Source of the DNA: Tessaracoccus caeni
GTDB taxonomy: Bacteria > Actinomycetota > Actinomycetes > Propionibacteriales > Propionibacteriaceae
Length of the DNA stretch: 64,000 bases
NCBI RefSeq assembly: GCF_029211185.1
Contig: NZ_JARGDO010000014.1
Coordinates: 1-64,000 of the forward strand
Direction: 5' to 3'
The position numbers were made by a program, and so were the translations under genes. The notes under the pieces were generated by a model, which was given only the letters and a program-made list of their open reading frames with translations, searched no databases and was not told the origin of the DNA. This document shows, in pieces, positions 1-8,178 of the stretch (its first letter is position 1; each line of letters starts with the position of its first letter).

Positions 1-99
1 AAGACAAACCCAGCGCCACCTATCTCCACCATGCACCCCACCGGCGCCCAGCAGCAACACTTTCCCGCCCCAAGGCGGCCGCGAAGCAGCCCGCACGCT

Positions 100-160
100 G
101 AGGAGCGAGGTACGAGCGTCTCGAAGTGCGCCCCTGAGCCTCCGCACCTCAAAGAGCGGT
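100..160. repeat. R1 palindromic repeat, partial copy
   Basis: The segment ends in CCGCACCTCAAAGAGCG (142-158), the right-hand arm of a repeat family (R1) found intact at 45.4, 47.4, 51.1, 55.6, 62.8 and 63.0 kb. Upstream of it are degenerate left-arm-like bases (GAGCGTCTCGAAGTGCG). It lies directly downstream of the HerA-like gene on the minus strand. I see no gene in positions 1-169. Confidence 0.6.
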
Positions 161-169
161 TGTGGGGGT

Positions 170-2158
170 TCAGCGTCGACGGTTGCCGAAGATGGAGCGG
201 GTCAGCTCGCGTCCCAACACGGTTCCGGCGGAGCGAATGACGTTGCCCAGGGCCTTCTCGACCTGGCTGCTGCGCTGGGCCGCCTTGCGTTCGGCCTCTC
301 GGGCCTTGCGCTGCTCCTCCTTCTCCAGTTCGCGGATCTGGCGCTCGTACTCGGCCTCCTTGCGCTTGCGCTCCTTCTCGGCCTCGGCAGCCTGCTGCTT
401 GGCGAGCTTCTCAGCCTCCACCGCTGCGGCGGCCTCGGCAGCCAACCTTGCCTTCTCGGCCTGGGCCTCGTCGGCGCGCTGCTGGAGCTTCTCCTCGGCG
501 GACAGCGGATTGACCGCATTGGCGTACTTGGCGGCCAGCGCCGACGCGCCAGCGAGGCCGTGCACGGTGACCGTCTGCGCCGGTCCCATCACCGAGGCGG
601 GCGCCCAGATCTTGACGGACGAGACCGGCGTCGGGCGGCCATCTGGCCCGAGTACCGTCACCACCGCCTCGCCGGTGCCGAGCGTGGTCAGCACCTCGGC
701 CAGGTCGAGCGAGGTGCGCGGGAAGGTGTCGACGGTCTGCTTCAGCTTCTTCTGATCCTCGGGGGTGGTTGCGCGCAGCGCGTGCTGCACCTTGGAACCG
801 AGCTGAGCCAGCACGTCGCCGGGGATGTCCTTCGGCGTCTGGGTGACGAAGACGATGCCGACGCCCTTCGAGCGGATCAGCCGCACCGTCTGGATCACCT
901 GGTTGACGAACTCCTTGGTGGCGTTGGCGAACAGCAGGTGGGCCTCGTCGAAGAAGAACACCAGCTTGGGGCGATCGGGGTCTCCCACCTCGGGCAGGGC
1001 GGTGAAGAGGTCGGCGAGCAGCCACATGATCATCGTCGAGACGAGGGCCGGGCGGCGCATCAGGTCGCCGACGGCGAGCAGCGAGATGACGCCCTTGCCA
1101 TCGACCTGGCGCAGCAGATCCTCCGAGTCGAAGCCCGGGCTGCCGAAGAACTGGTCGCCGCCCTGCGCCTCGAGCGCCGTGAGCGCGCGCAGGATCACAC
1201 CGGCCGTCGCCTTCGACACCCCTCCGAGTTCGGCCAGCTCCTCCTTGCCCTCATCGGAGGTGAGGAAGGTGATCACGGAGCGGATGTCAGCGAGGTCGAT
1301 CAGCTCCAGGTTCTCGGCGTCCGCCCAGGCGAAGATCAGTTGCAGGCACTGCTCCTGCGTGGTGTTCAGGTCGAGGGCGCGGGCCAGCAGGATGGGCCCG
1401 AAGTCGGAGATCGGGACGCGCACGGCCGCCCCCGGACGCTGATCGTCGGAGCCGCTCAGCGTGAGAAGTTCGACGGGGAACGACGCCCCCGCCCAGGCCT
1501 GCCCGTTGGCACCGGTGCGAGCCAACAGTTTCTCGGACGACGCCCCGGCCTCCGCGAGCCCGGTCAGGTCGCCCTTCACGTCGCACAGCAGCACCGACGA
1601 GCCCGCCGCCGACAGCCCTTCGGCGAGCAGCTGGAGGGTGCGCGTCTTTCCCGTGCCGGTCGCGCCGGCCACCAGCATGTGCCGGTTGAACAGCGACAAC
1701 GGCATCCGCGCGGTCACCCCCGGCACCGGCGTGCCCTGATCCATCACGGTGCCGATCGTCATCGACGGCGCGTCGAACGCATAGCCCGCGCGCACCGTCT
1801 CAAGGAAGGGCGACAGCTGCTGCGAAGCGGCCGGCTCCGCCGGGGTCTCCACAGGTGGCGCGACCGCCGGCTCCGGGGCTTCTGGCTTCGCCTCGACGGC
1901 CTCCGCCGCCTGCGTCACCACCTCCGTCGGAGCCTCGACGGTGTCGGTGGGCTGCCCTTGGGCGTGCGGCGCGACCTCAGCCTGCGCGACGTCAACCTGC
2001 GTGGCCTCTGACGCGGGCCCGCCCGCCTTGCTCGCCGCCAGTTCCAGTGCGGCCTTCGCGGCCTCGGCCTGCGCCCTCGCAGCCTCCGCCTCCGCGGCCT
2101 TCGCCCGGGCCTCGGCCTCCGCCAGTTGCAGCCTCAGCGCTGCCAGATCCTCGCTCAT
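170..2158 (-). CDS. HerA-like (DUF853 / YjgR-type) ATPase with coiled-coil tails
   Basis: A predicted cytoplasmic P-loop ATPase of the HerA/FtsK superfamily, 662 residues. Residues 1-50 are an Ala/Glu-rich coiled coil, and 50-115 an Ala/Pro/Glu linker. The ATPase core follows, with Walker A AGATGTGKT at about 164-172 and a Walker B-like segment KLVFFFDEAH in the middle of the core. The C-terminus (about 560-640) is a highly charged Glu/Lys/Arg/Ala coiled coil ending in a basic tail. I chose the ATG at 2158 (MSEDLAALRL): upstream in-frame codons run into a repeat and read like non-coding sequence. The gene is transcribed away from the AbiEi-like gene, with repeat R3 between them. The family's substrate is not firmly known. 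DNA translocation or helicase activity is inferred from relatives. Confidence 0.85.
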   Translation of the reverse strand: MSEDLAALRLQLAEAEARAKAAEAEAARAQAEAAKAALELAASKAGGPASEATQVDVAQAEVAPHAQGQPTDTVEAPTEVVTQAAEAVEAKPEAPEPAVAPPVETPAEPAASQQLSPFLETVRAGYAFDAPSMTIGTVMDQGTPVPGVTARMPLSLFNRHMLVAGATGTGKTRTLQLLAEGLSAAGSSVLLCDVKGDLTGLAEAGASSEKLLARTGANGQAWAGASFPVELLTLSGSDDQRPGAAVRVPISDFGPILLARALDLNTTQEQCLQLIFAWADAENLELIDLADIRSVITFLTSDEGKEELAELGGVSKATAGVILRALTALEAQGGDQFFGSPGFDSEDLLRQVDGKGVISLLAVGDLMRRPALVSTMIMWLLADLFTALPEVGDPDRPKLVFFFDEAHLLFANATKEFVNQVIQTVRLIRSKGVGIVFVTQTPKDIPGDVLAQLGSKVQHALRATTPEDQKKLKQTVDTFPRTSLDLAEVLTTLGTGEAVVTVLGPDGRPTPVSSVKIWAPASVMGPAQTVTVHGLAGASALAAKYANAVNPLSAEEKLQQRADEAQAEKARLAAEAAAAVEAEKLAKQQAAEAEKERKRKEAEYERQIRELEKEEQRKAREAERKAAQRSSQVEKALGNVIRSAGTVLGRELTRSIFGNRRR

Positions 2159-2208
2159 GGGCACATGGTAGTAGGCACCATAAGCCCTCGTGAGGCACAG
2201 CCACCGTC

Positions 2209-2373
2209 GCCGACAATTACTGCGGCTGATTCCGTCAGGCGCCAACACTGATCGGGGTGGATTCCGTCAGCAGCCGGGCCCACCCAGCGTTATCGGGGTT
2301 CCGAAAATCAGCATGCTGACATCCACAACCCCGATAACCCCAGTCCGACGAGTAACCGTACGGATTCAGCCTC
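2209..2373. repeat. R3 165-bp direct repeat, copy 1
   Basis: This aligns without gaps to 3379-3543 at roughly 80-85% identity by eye. It contains two GATTCCGTCAG iterations 32 bp apart (2228-2238 and 2260-2270), a perfect 12-bp inverted repeat (GTTATCGGGGTT / AACCCCGATAAC), and the palindrome TCAGCATGCTGA inside that loop. It occupies the divergent gap between the HerA-like and AbiEi-like genes, so it probably overlaps at least one of their promoters. Confidence 0.85.
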
Positions 2374-2439
2374 AGTAAGTTATCCACAGCCCGCGCGCTA
2401 GGGGTTACGTTGCGGCGCTGCAGCGGGCACGATCGTCGA

Positions 2440-3399
2440 ATGGACAGGGCAGGGTTTGCGGCTTGGGTAGCCGCCGTCAACGGCGTCGCCACCAGAGCCG
2501 AGCTGTCTGCCGTCGGCGTGAGTCCAGGCACGATCACCAGCCGGGTCCGCGACGGCGAATGGCAGCGGCCGTTCCCCGCCGTCTTCCTGCTCTTTCCCGG
2601 GACCCCCACGTGGGAGCAGCGGCTGGCCTGCGTACAGAAGTGGACAGGCGGACGCGGGGTGTTCTCACACCGCACCGCCGCCTACCTGCACGGCCTCCGA
2701 CGAGAACCACCCGAAGTCCTCGATGTCTTGGTCGCCCATTCGGCCGGGCTGCGCTCAACGCCACGATGTACCGTCCGCCGCACGAAGACGTCCCCCACCC
2801 GCACCGGCAGTCCGCAACGCACGTCGCTCGAACAGACCGTCCTCGACCTCATCGACGACACCACTTCCGAGGCCCAGGTACTCGATCTTCTGATCGCTGC
2901 AATCCAGAAGCGGATGAACCTCACTACGTTCCTCACCCAACTCGGCCGACGCCCTCGCGTGAAGAACCGGAAGTTCATCCACCGGCTGCTCGACCTCACC
3001 GACGAGGGTGTGGAGTCCCACCTCGAACTGGAATATCGACGACGGGTAGAGCGCGCCCACGGACTTCCACGCGCGGTGCGCCAGAAGTGGGAGAGGCTCC
3101 GCGAGCGGTGGATTCGATCCGACTGCTGGTATCAGGGGTTGCGGGTGAGGGTCGAACTCGACGGGGAACTAGCGCACCCTGGTCGAGCCACCGACGCCGA
3201 CGTCATGCGCGACAACGATCTACTCATCGCCCGCGACGACATCACGCTGCGCTATCGCTGGCCCCACGTGTGGAGTTCCCCGTGCGACGTCGCTGCCCAG
3301 GTAGGCTCCGCCCTCCGCCGTCGCGGCTGGCGCGGCCAGTTGAAGAAATGCTCCCCCACCTGCCGCGCGGGCCAGGTTGCCGACGATTACCGGGGCTGA
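2440..3399 (+). CDS. AbiEi-type winged-helix protein with C-terminal DUF559/Vsr-like domain
   Basis: A protein of 319 residues. The N-terminal ~60 residues (GFAAWVAAVNGVATRAELSA) resemble the AbiEi-type winged helix that precedes type IV antitoxin-like proteins. The middle (GVFSHRTAAYLHGL, then SLEQTVLDLI) is typical of this actinobacterial family. The C-terminus has VRVELDGELAHPGR, then RDNDLLI and ITLRYRW, like the DUF559/Vsr-type nuclease fold with an E-LDG core. I use the ATG at 2440; a TTG lies 30 bases upstream. There is no adjacent AbiEii nucleotidyltransferase, so a classic two-gene type IV toxin-antitoxin role is unsupported. The last codons and stop lie inside the second R3 repeat, so the gene is bracketed by R3 copies. 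Function unproven; DNA-binding or nuclease activity is inferred. Confidence 0.75.
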   Translation: MDRAGFAAWVAAVNGVATRAELSAVGVSPGTITSRVRDGEWQRPFPAVFLLFPGTPTWEQRLACVQKWTGGRGVFSHRTAAYLHGLRREPPEVLDVLVAHSAGLRSTPRCTVRRTKTSPTRTGSPQRTSLEQTVLDLIDDTTSEAQVLDLLIAAIQKRMNLTTFLTQLGRRPRVKNRKFIHRLLDLTDEGVESHLELEYRRRVERAHGLPRAVRQKWERLRERWIRSDCWYQGLRVRVELDGELAHPGRATDADVMRDNDLLIARDDITLRYRWPHVWSSPCDVAAQVGSALRRRGWRGQLKKCSPTCRAGQVADDYRG

Positions 3400-3543
3400 T
3401 TCCGTCAGGTATCAACACTCATCGAGGCGGATTCCATCAGTAACCGGACCCATCTGGCGTTATCGGGGTTGTGAAAGTCAGCATGCTGACATCCACAGCC
3501 CCGATATCCCCGCTTCGACGAGCAACCGTACGAAATCAGCCCC
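3379..3543. repeat. R3 165-bp direct repeat, copy 2
   Basis: Second copy of the repeat at 2209-2373, at a constant offset of 1170 bp with no net insertions or deletions. The 32-bp-spaced GATTCC(G/A)TCAG iterations are at 3398-3408 and 3430-3440. The inverted repeat is kept but imperfect (TATCGGGGTTGTG / CACAGCCCCGATA, one mismatch that would be a G-U pair in RNA). The repeat starts inside the 3' end of the AbiEi-like gene and ends 85 bp before the aldolase start. Confidence 0.85.
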
Positions 3544-3628
3544 GCTAGGCACCGCCTGGCCACCAGCCGCACCGTCGATCAGGGCTACGCTGATTCAGAC
3601 AGATCCGCATCACCCGAGAAGGGCCATC

Positions 3629-4300
3629 ATGGAAATCCTCTTCGACACCGCCAACCTGGACGACATCGAGAGGCTCACCCCGATCTATCCCGTCAGCGGC
3701 GTCACCACCAACCCGTCGATCGTCAAAGCCGAGGGCCGGATCGACTTCTACCCCCACCTGCGCCGGATCCGCGAGATCATCGGCACCGAGCGCACCCTGC
3801 ACGTGCAGGTGCTGGCCAAGGATGCCCAGGGCATGATCGACGACGCCCATCGCCTCCTGGACAAGATCGACGACCAGATCTACCCCAAGATCCCCACCAC
3901 GGAGGCCGGTCTTCACGCGATGCGCGTTCTGAAGGACGAGGGCATCAAGGTGACCGCGACGGGTATCTACTCCAAGGCCCAGGGCATGCTCGTCATCGCC
4001 GCCGGCGTGGACTATCTCGCGCCCTACGTCAACCGGATGGAGGCCTTCGGGATCGACGCCTTCGGCACGCTGGAAGCCATGGCCGGGTTCATCGCGCGCT
4101 CAGGATCGCCCAGCAAGATCGTCGCCGCCAGCTTCAAGAACGTCTCCCAGGTGACGACGGCGTTCGAGGTCGGCTGCCAGGCCATCACCGTCGCCCCCGA
4201 GCTGCTCACTCAGGCCCTCGCCGCCCCGCACATCGTGAGCGCGGTGGACACCTTTGTCGCCGATTGGGAATCGGTCTTCGGCACCACCGCCCTCCCCTGA
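3629..4300 (+). CDS. Transaldolase-family aldolase (fructose-6-phosphate aldolase-like)
   Basis: Small class I aldolase of 223 residues, the length of the FSA/TalC branch rather than classical transaldolase (over 300). MEILFDTANLDDIERL and GVTTNPSIV match the family N-terminus. The Schiff-base lysine is predicted as K87 in YPKIPTTEAG. KVTATGIYSKAQG and the ASFKNVSQV segment complete the barrel. It probably cleaves or forms C-C bonds between dihydroxyacetone or glyceraldehyde-3-phosphate and small aldehydes in sugar-phosphate metabolism; FSA and transaldolase activity cannot be told apart by eye. Start is the ATG at 3629, where homology begins. It converges on the histidine kinase gene over a shared hairpin. 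Confidence 0.85.
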   Translation: MEILFDTANLDDIERLTPIYPVSGVTTNPSIVKAEGRIDFYPHLRRIREIIGTERTLHVQVLAKDAQGMIDDAHRLLDKIDDQIYPKIPTTEAGLHAMRVLKDEGIKVTATGIYSKAQGMLVIAAGVDYLAPYVNRMEAFGIDAFGTLEAMAGFIARSGSPSKIVAASFKNVSQVTTAFEVGCQAITVAPELLTQALAAPHIVSAVDTFVADWESVFGTTALP

Positions 4301-4329
4301 CATCGCGCATCTCACCGCCTGACCAGACG

Positions 4330-4365
4330 CCCTGCCGGCCACTCACTAGAGGGTGGCCGGCAGGG
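4330..4365. terminator. Bidirectional hairpin between convergent genes
   Basis: Perfect 13-bp inverted repeat CCCTGCCGGCCAC / GTGGCCGGCAGGG with a 10-nt loop, between the aldolase stop and the histidine kinase stop. The kinase stop codon (4346-4348) falls in the loop. There is no clear T-tract on either side. Confidence 0.7.
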
Positions 4366-5767
4366 TGAGGCGGAACGTGCTTCCTCCGCCCGGCGTCGGG
4401 CGGTAGTCCAGTTCTCCGCCGTGCTTCTCGGTGAGCGTCCAGGCGATGGCCAACCCCAGGCCGCTTCCGCCGTGGCTGCGTCCTCGCCCGGGATCCTCAC
4501 GGAAGAAGCGCTCGAAGACGCGTTCCTCGTTACCGGTCTGCAGGCCCGGACCATGATCGATCACCTCGAGGACGGCGGCTTCGTCACGCACGCCAACCTG
4601 CACCTCGACGGCTGTGCCCTCCGGCGTATGCTGCACGGCGTTGCTGAGGAGATTGGTGACGATCTGCTGCAGACGCGCTTGGTCGCCGAGCACCGTCGGC
4701 GCCCTGTCCTGCCAGGGCGGATCAGTGGGGTTGAGGATCGCGACACGGCGCTGCGGTGCCCTGGCATGCGTGTCGGCCACCGCGTCGACGGCGATGCTGA
4801 GCAGGTCGACCGGCCGCTGCTCCAGCGCCCGGGTGGTGTCCAACCGAGCCAGCAGGAGCAGGTCGTCGACCAGCGCGCCCATGCGGATCGACTCCGCCTC
4901 GATCCTGCTCAGCACCCTGCTGATCTCGGCAGGGGTCGCGGCGATGCCGGAGCGCCCCAACTCGGCATGGCCGCGAATGGTCGCCAGGGGCGTCCGAAGC
5001 TCGTGACTGGCGTCTGCGACGAAGCGCCGCAGACGCTCCTCCGTCCGCGTGCGCTGGGCAAAGGCATCCTCGATCTGAGCGAGCATGGTGTTCAGCGACG
5101 TACCCAGTCGCCCCACCTCAGTACGAGACGACGCGACGTCGATCCTGCGGGACAGGTCGCCTTCGGCGATCCGCTCGGCGGTCCGCTGAATACGGGTCAA
5201 CGGCAGCAGCCCGATGCGCACGACGGCGAACCCCGCCGCGGCAGCGACGCCGAGAATGATGGCACTGACCGTGAGCGCGATCGTCCCGAGCCGACCGAAG
5301 GCCTCGTAGCTGTCGACGAGAGAACGGCCGAAGACCACGTATCCCTCATCCATCGCGACAACCCGAGCCCGCCAGCGCGGCGGGCCGTGATCGGCGGGCA
5401 GGTTGATCGGCCCTCCGCTCGTCGCCGCCGGCGCGAGCTGCTGCAGCTCCAGGTCAGAGCCGGCGAGCGCGTCGCCGGAGTCCGGGATCCGGCAGGTGAC
5501 CCTCCCGTCTTCATCGACGATCACCATCGCGAAGTCGGTGGGTATCTGGCGTATCAAGCCAGTCTTGAGATCGCAGGCCTGGTCGAGCCACAATCGCAGC
5601 TCCGCTGGCGGCTCGCCGCCGAACGGGGACTGGAGCTGCTCGTCGACCTGCCGGATCTGGAAGCCGCGGAACAACCCCAGCACCGCGAGGTTGGCGACGA
5701 GGAGCCCGAGGGCGAGGAGTCCGACGGTGCCCAGCACCAGTCGTCCGCGCAGCGACAGGGGCCTCAT
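4346..5767 (-). CDS. Sensor histidine kinase (HisKA/HATPase_c, HAMP)
   Basis: Membrane histidine kinase of 473 residues. TM1 is at about 10-33 (LVLGTVGLLALGLLVANLAV), followed by an extracytoplasmic sensor of about 120 residues with a Cys pair (QACDLKTG; VTCRIPD). TM2 follows (TIALTVSAIILGVAAAAG), then a HAMP segment, the HisKA motif ADASHELRTPLATI with the phospho-acceptor His, N-box NLLSNAVQHT, and G-boxes DHGPGL and GGSGLGLAI. The start ATG at 5767 overlaps the response-regulator stop by 4 bases (ATGA), so the pair is translationally coupled. It lies divergent from the MFP/ABC operon at 6646, which suggests that operon is its target. The signal is unknown; related pairs often sense envelope stress or antimicrobial peptides. 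Confidence 0.92.
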   Translation of the reverse strand: MRPLSLRGRLVLGTVGLLALGLLVANLAVLGLFRGFQIRQVDEQLQSPFGGEPPAELRLWLDQACDLKTGLIRQIPTDFAMVIVDEDGRVTCRIPDSGDALAGSDLELQQLAPAATSGGPINLPADHGPPRWRARVVAMDEGYVVFGRSLVDSYEAFGRLGTIALTVSAIILGVAAAAGFAVVRIGLLPLTRIQRTAERIAEGDLSRRIDVASSRTEVGRLGTSLNTMLAQIEDAFAQRTRTEERLRRFVADASHELRTPLATIRGHAELGRSGIAATPAEISRVLSRIEAESIRMGALVDDLLLLARLDTTRALEQRPVDLLSIAVDAVADTHARAPQRRVAILNPTDPPWQDRAPTVLGDQARLQQIVTNLLSNAVQHTPEGTAVEVQVGVRDEAAVLEVIDHGPGLQTGNEERVFERFFREDPGRGRSHGGSGLGLAIAWTLTEKHGGELDYRPTPGGGSTFRLTLPATL

Positions 5768-6483
5768 CGCAACTCCCGGGGCAGCCGCAGGGTGTAGCCG
5801 ACGCCGCGCACCGTCTCGATCAGCGGCGGGTCGAACGCGTCGACCTTGCGCCGCAGGTAGCGGATGTAGGAGTCGACCACCGTCGAGTCGCCGTTGAAGT
5901 CGTAGTGCCACACATGTTCGAGGATCTGAGCCCTGGACACCACCCGGCCGGCGTTGCGAAGGAGATAGCGCAGCAGCGCGAACTCGGTGGGCGAGAGGGC
6001 GATGTGGTGGTCGTTGCGCCACACCTCATGCCCGTCCTCGTCCATCGCGAGGTCGGCGTAACGCAGATAGTCCGGCTCGCCCACCGCGACCCCGCCGCCT
6101 CTGGCGCGGCGCAGGATGGCGGCGATGCGAGCCGCCAGTTCCTCCAGGCTGAACGGCTTGGTGACGTAGTCGTCGGCGCCGAGCGTGAGCCCGTGCACCC
6201 GATCCTCGACGGCGTCGCGCGCCGTGAGGAACAGCACCGGAGCGTCGGTGGTACGTCGCAGCATCCGCAGCAGCTCGAAGCCCGGCACGTCGGGCAGCAT
6301 CACGTCGAGGACGATCAGGTCCGGCGGGGTGGCCGCGGCGACGCTGAGCGCCTCCTCCCCGGAACCAGCGCTGCTGACCCGGTATCCGGTGTAGCGCAGA
6401 CTCATCGCGATCATCTCGACGATGTAGGGCTCGTCGTCGACGACCAGGATGTGGGTGTTCTGCTCGTCCATACCGGCCAGCAT
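5764..6483 (-). CDS. OmpR/PhoB-family response regulator
   Basis: A 239-residue two-domain regulator. The receiver has the acidic cluster VVDDEP, phospho-acceptor Asp in LIVLDVMLPD, conserved Thr in FLTAR and Lys in VTKPF. The C-terminal winged helix (SPTEFALLRYLL, then VVDSYIRYLRRKVD and TVRGVGYTLR) is OmpR type. Two starts are possible, ATG 6483 (MLAGMDEQ) and ATG 6471 (MDEQNTH); neither has a strong ribosome-binding site, and 6471 fits family length slightly better. The following kinase overlaps by 4 bases. The 162-bp divergent gap to the efflux operon (6484-6645) is less GC-rich than its surroundings and probably holds the binding site. It contains repeated TTTCG words (for example TTTCGCATGAACCTTTCGAT), but I cannot define an operator with confidence. 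Confidence 0.93.
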   Translation of the reverse strand: MLAGMDEQNTHILVVDDEPYIVEMIAMSLRYTGYRVSSAGSGEEALSVAAATPPDLIVLDVMLPDVPGFELLRMLRRTTDAPVLFLTARDAVEDRVHGLTLGADDYVTKPFSLEELAARIAAILRRARGGGVAVGEPDYLRYADLAMDEDGHEVWRNDHHIALSPTEFALLRYLLRNAGRVVSRAQILEHVWHYDFNGDSTVVDSYIRYLRRKVDAFDPPLIETVRGVGYTLRLPRELR

Positions 6484-6645
6484 GCTGGGTGAAGATGAAA
6501 GTTCGGTGATAGTTGCCGCATTCTCACCGATTTCGCATGAACCTTTCGATCTCTACACATCTTGGATCGTCATGCTGATCGGCATGCAGTGGAACCTGAG
6601 CCCCTCGGACGCGCCCGGCCCCCTCGTCGTCTCCGGTGTCGGCGC

Positions 6646-8178
6646 ATGAACCGTCGACGCGTTCTCGTCAACGTCGGCCTGGGCGTCGTGGTGCTCGGAC
6701 TCGGTGCCGCCGGCGCCGCCGCGTTGATGAGCCCGCGGGAGGATCCGCTGGCGAACCTGACCACGACGACCGTCTCGCGCGGCGTGCTGGAGGCGACGGT
6801 CACGGCGAGCGGCAACACCATCAGTGGGCGCACCGCGTCGCTGCAGATGCCCGGATCAGGCGGCACCGTCGAAGAGGTCTACGTCGCGACGGGACAGCGG
6901 GTTAAAAGCGGCGACGAGTTGGTGCGCGTCGACGACACCTCGGCTCGACAGCAGCTGGACTCTGCCTTGGTCCAGCTCGACTCGGCGAAGGCCTCCTACC
7001 TCACCGCAACCCAGGGTCAGACGAGCGCGGAGCGCGACGCGGATGCAGCCTCCGTCGCGTCCGCCGAGCAGGGCCTAGAGAACGCGAAGGATGCGCTGGC
7101 GTCGGCGAAGGCGTCGCTGAAGCTGATGAAGCGCCAGCAGTCGGAGCTCGTCGACGACGCCCAGTCGGCCGTCGACCGTGCCGCGAAGGCGAAGGACAAG
7201 ACGGAGAACAAGATCGCGGAGGCCGAGGCTCAACTCGCTGCCGCCGATCCTGCCGATCCGACGACGGCGGAGACGATCAAGGCCCGCATCTCCACCCTGA
7301 AGACGCAGGCCGCGACGGAGCGCACGACGCTGAGCCAGGCGAAGTCGGCCCTGGCCCAGGCGAAGCGAACCCGCGACTCCGCGGTCCAGCAGGCCGACCA
7401 AGCGGTCACGTCGGCCGCGGGCAACAGGGACGCCGCGCGCGCTTCGCTGGCCCAGCAGGAGGCCGCCGTGAAGGTGAACCGGCAGGCACCCAAGCAGGGC
7501 ACGATCGACGCCGCGCAGGCGCAGGTCGACTCGGCGCAGCTCGCGGTCGACCAGGCGCAAGCCGCGCTCGACGACACCGTCCTGCGCGCCCCGTTCGACG
7601 GCGTGGTCTCCACAGTCAACGCGGTGGTGGGGCAGTCTTCCAGCGCGCCCGCCTCCTCGGTCGACGGCTCATCGGGTCTGGTGACGCTCGTCGATCCCGA
7701 TGGAATGCGGGTGACCGCCTCCGTCGCTGAGGCCGACGCCACCTCGATCCGGATCGGGCAGTCTGCCAGCGTCACCCTGCCCGCCTCCGGCATCCTGATC
7801 ACCGGTGAGGTGGACTCCATCGACGTCGAGGGCACCGTCACCAACAACGTCGTGCAGTACATGACGACGTTGTCGCTGCAATCACCTCCCGAGGAAGTAC
7901 GGGTGGGACAGACCGTGAGCATCTCGATCCTCACCGGCAGCAAGGAGGACGCGCTCTTCGTGCCCACGAGCGCCATCGCCGTCGACGGCGCCACCAGTTC
8001 CGTGACGAAGGTGGCCGATGGCCGGCTGAGCGAGGTCGAGGTCACCACCGGCCTGGTCGGGACCACGGGCACCGAGGTCGTCTCGGGGCTCGACGAAGGC
8101 GATGTGATCCTGTTGTCCAACGACGGCGATGACGCCCAGGCCGGCGCCTTCCCCGGCCCAGGGATCCCGACGCGATGA
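6646..8178 (+). CDS. HlyD/MacA-like periplasmic adaptor (MFP) of ABC efflux pump
   Basis: Adaptor of 510 residues. An N-terminal TM anchor (residues 5-27) is followed by half of a barrel-sandwich hybrid (GTVEEVYVATGQRVKSGDEL), then a long Ala/Gln/Lys/Glu-rich alpha-hairpin (about 105-305). The second hybrid half is DDTVLRAPFDGVV, then a beta-barrel and a C-terminal membrane-proximal domain. In Gram-positives such adaptors work with MacB-type ABC transporters in peptide, antibiotic or lipid export across a thick wall. The start is ATG 6646, because the TM anchor begins directly after it. The stop overlaps the ATPase start (GCGATGACG), and the ATPase in turn overlaps the permease, giving a tightly coupled three-gene operon. 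It is divergent from the two-component system. Confidence 0.9.
   Translation: MNRRRVLVNVGLGVVVLGLGAAGAAALMSPREDPLANLTTTTVSRGVLEATVTASGNTISGRTASLQMPGSGGTVEEVYVATGQRVKSGDELVRVDDTSARQQLDSALVQLDSAKASYLTATQGQTSAERDADAASVASAEQGLENAKDALASAKASLKLMKRQQSELVDDAQSAVDRAAKAKDKTENKIAEAEAQLAAADPADPTTAETIKARISTLKTQAATERTTLSQAKSALAQAKRTRDSAVQQADQAVTSAAGNRDAARASLAQQEAAVKVNRQAPKQGTIDAAQAQVDSAQLAVDQAQAALDDTVLRAPFDGVVSTVNAVVGQSSSAPASSVDGSSGLVTLVDPDGMRVTASVAEADATSIRIGQSASVTLPASGILITGEVDSIDVEGTVTNNVVQYMTTLSLQSPPEEVRVGQTVSISILTGSKEDALFVPTSAIAVDGATSSVTKVADGRLSEVEVTTGLVGTTGTEVVSGLDEGDVILLSNDGDDAQAGAFPGPGIPTR

Noticed and set aside
2440-3399. Two-gene AbiE toxin-antitoxin system
   Set aside because: No AbiEii nucleotidyltransferase gene is adjacent; the C-terminus is DUF559-like instead.
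6484-6645. Defined response-regulator binding box in the divergent gap
   Set aside because: TTTCG words recur, but spacing is not regular enough to name a site.
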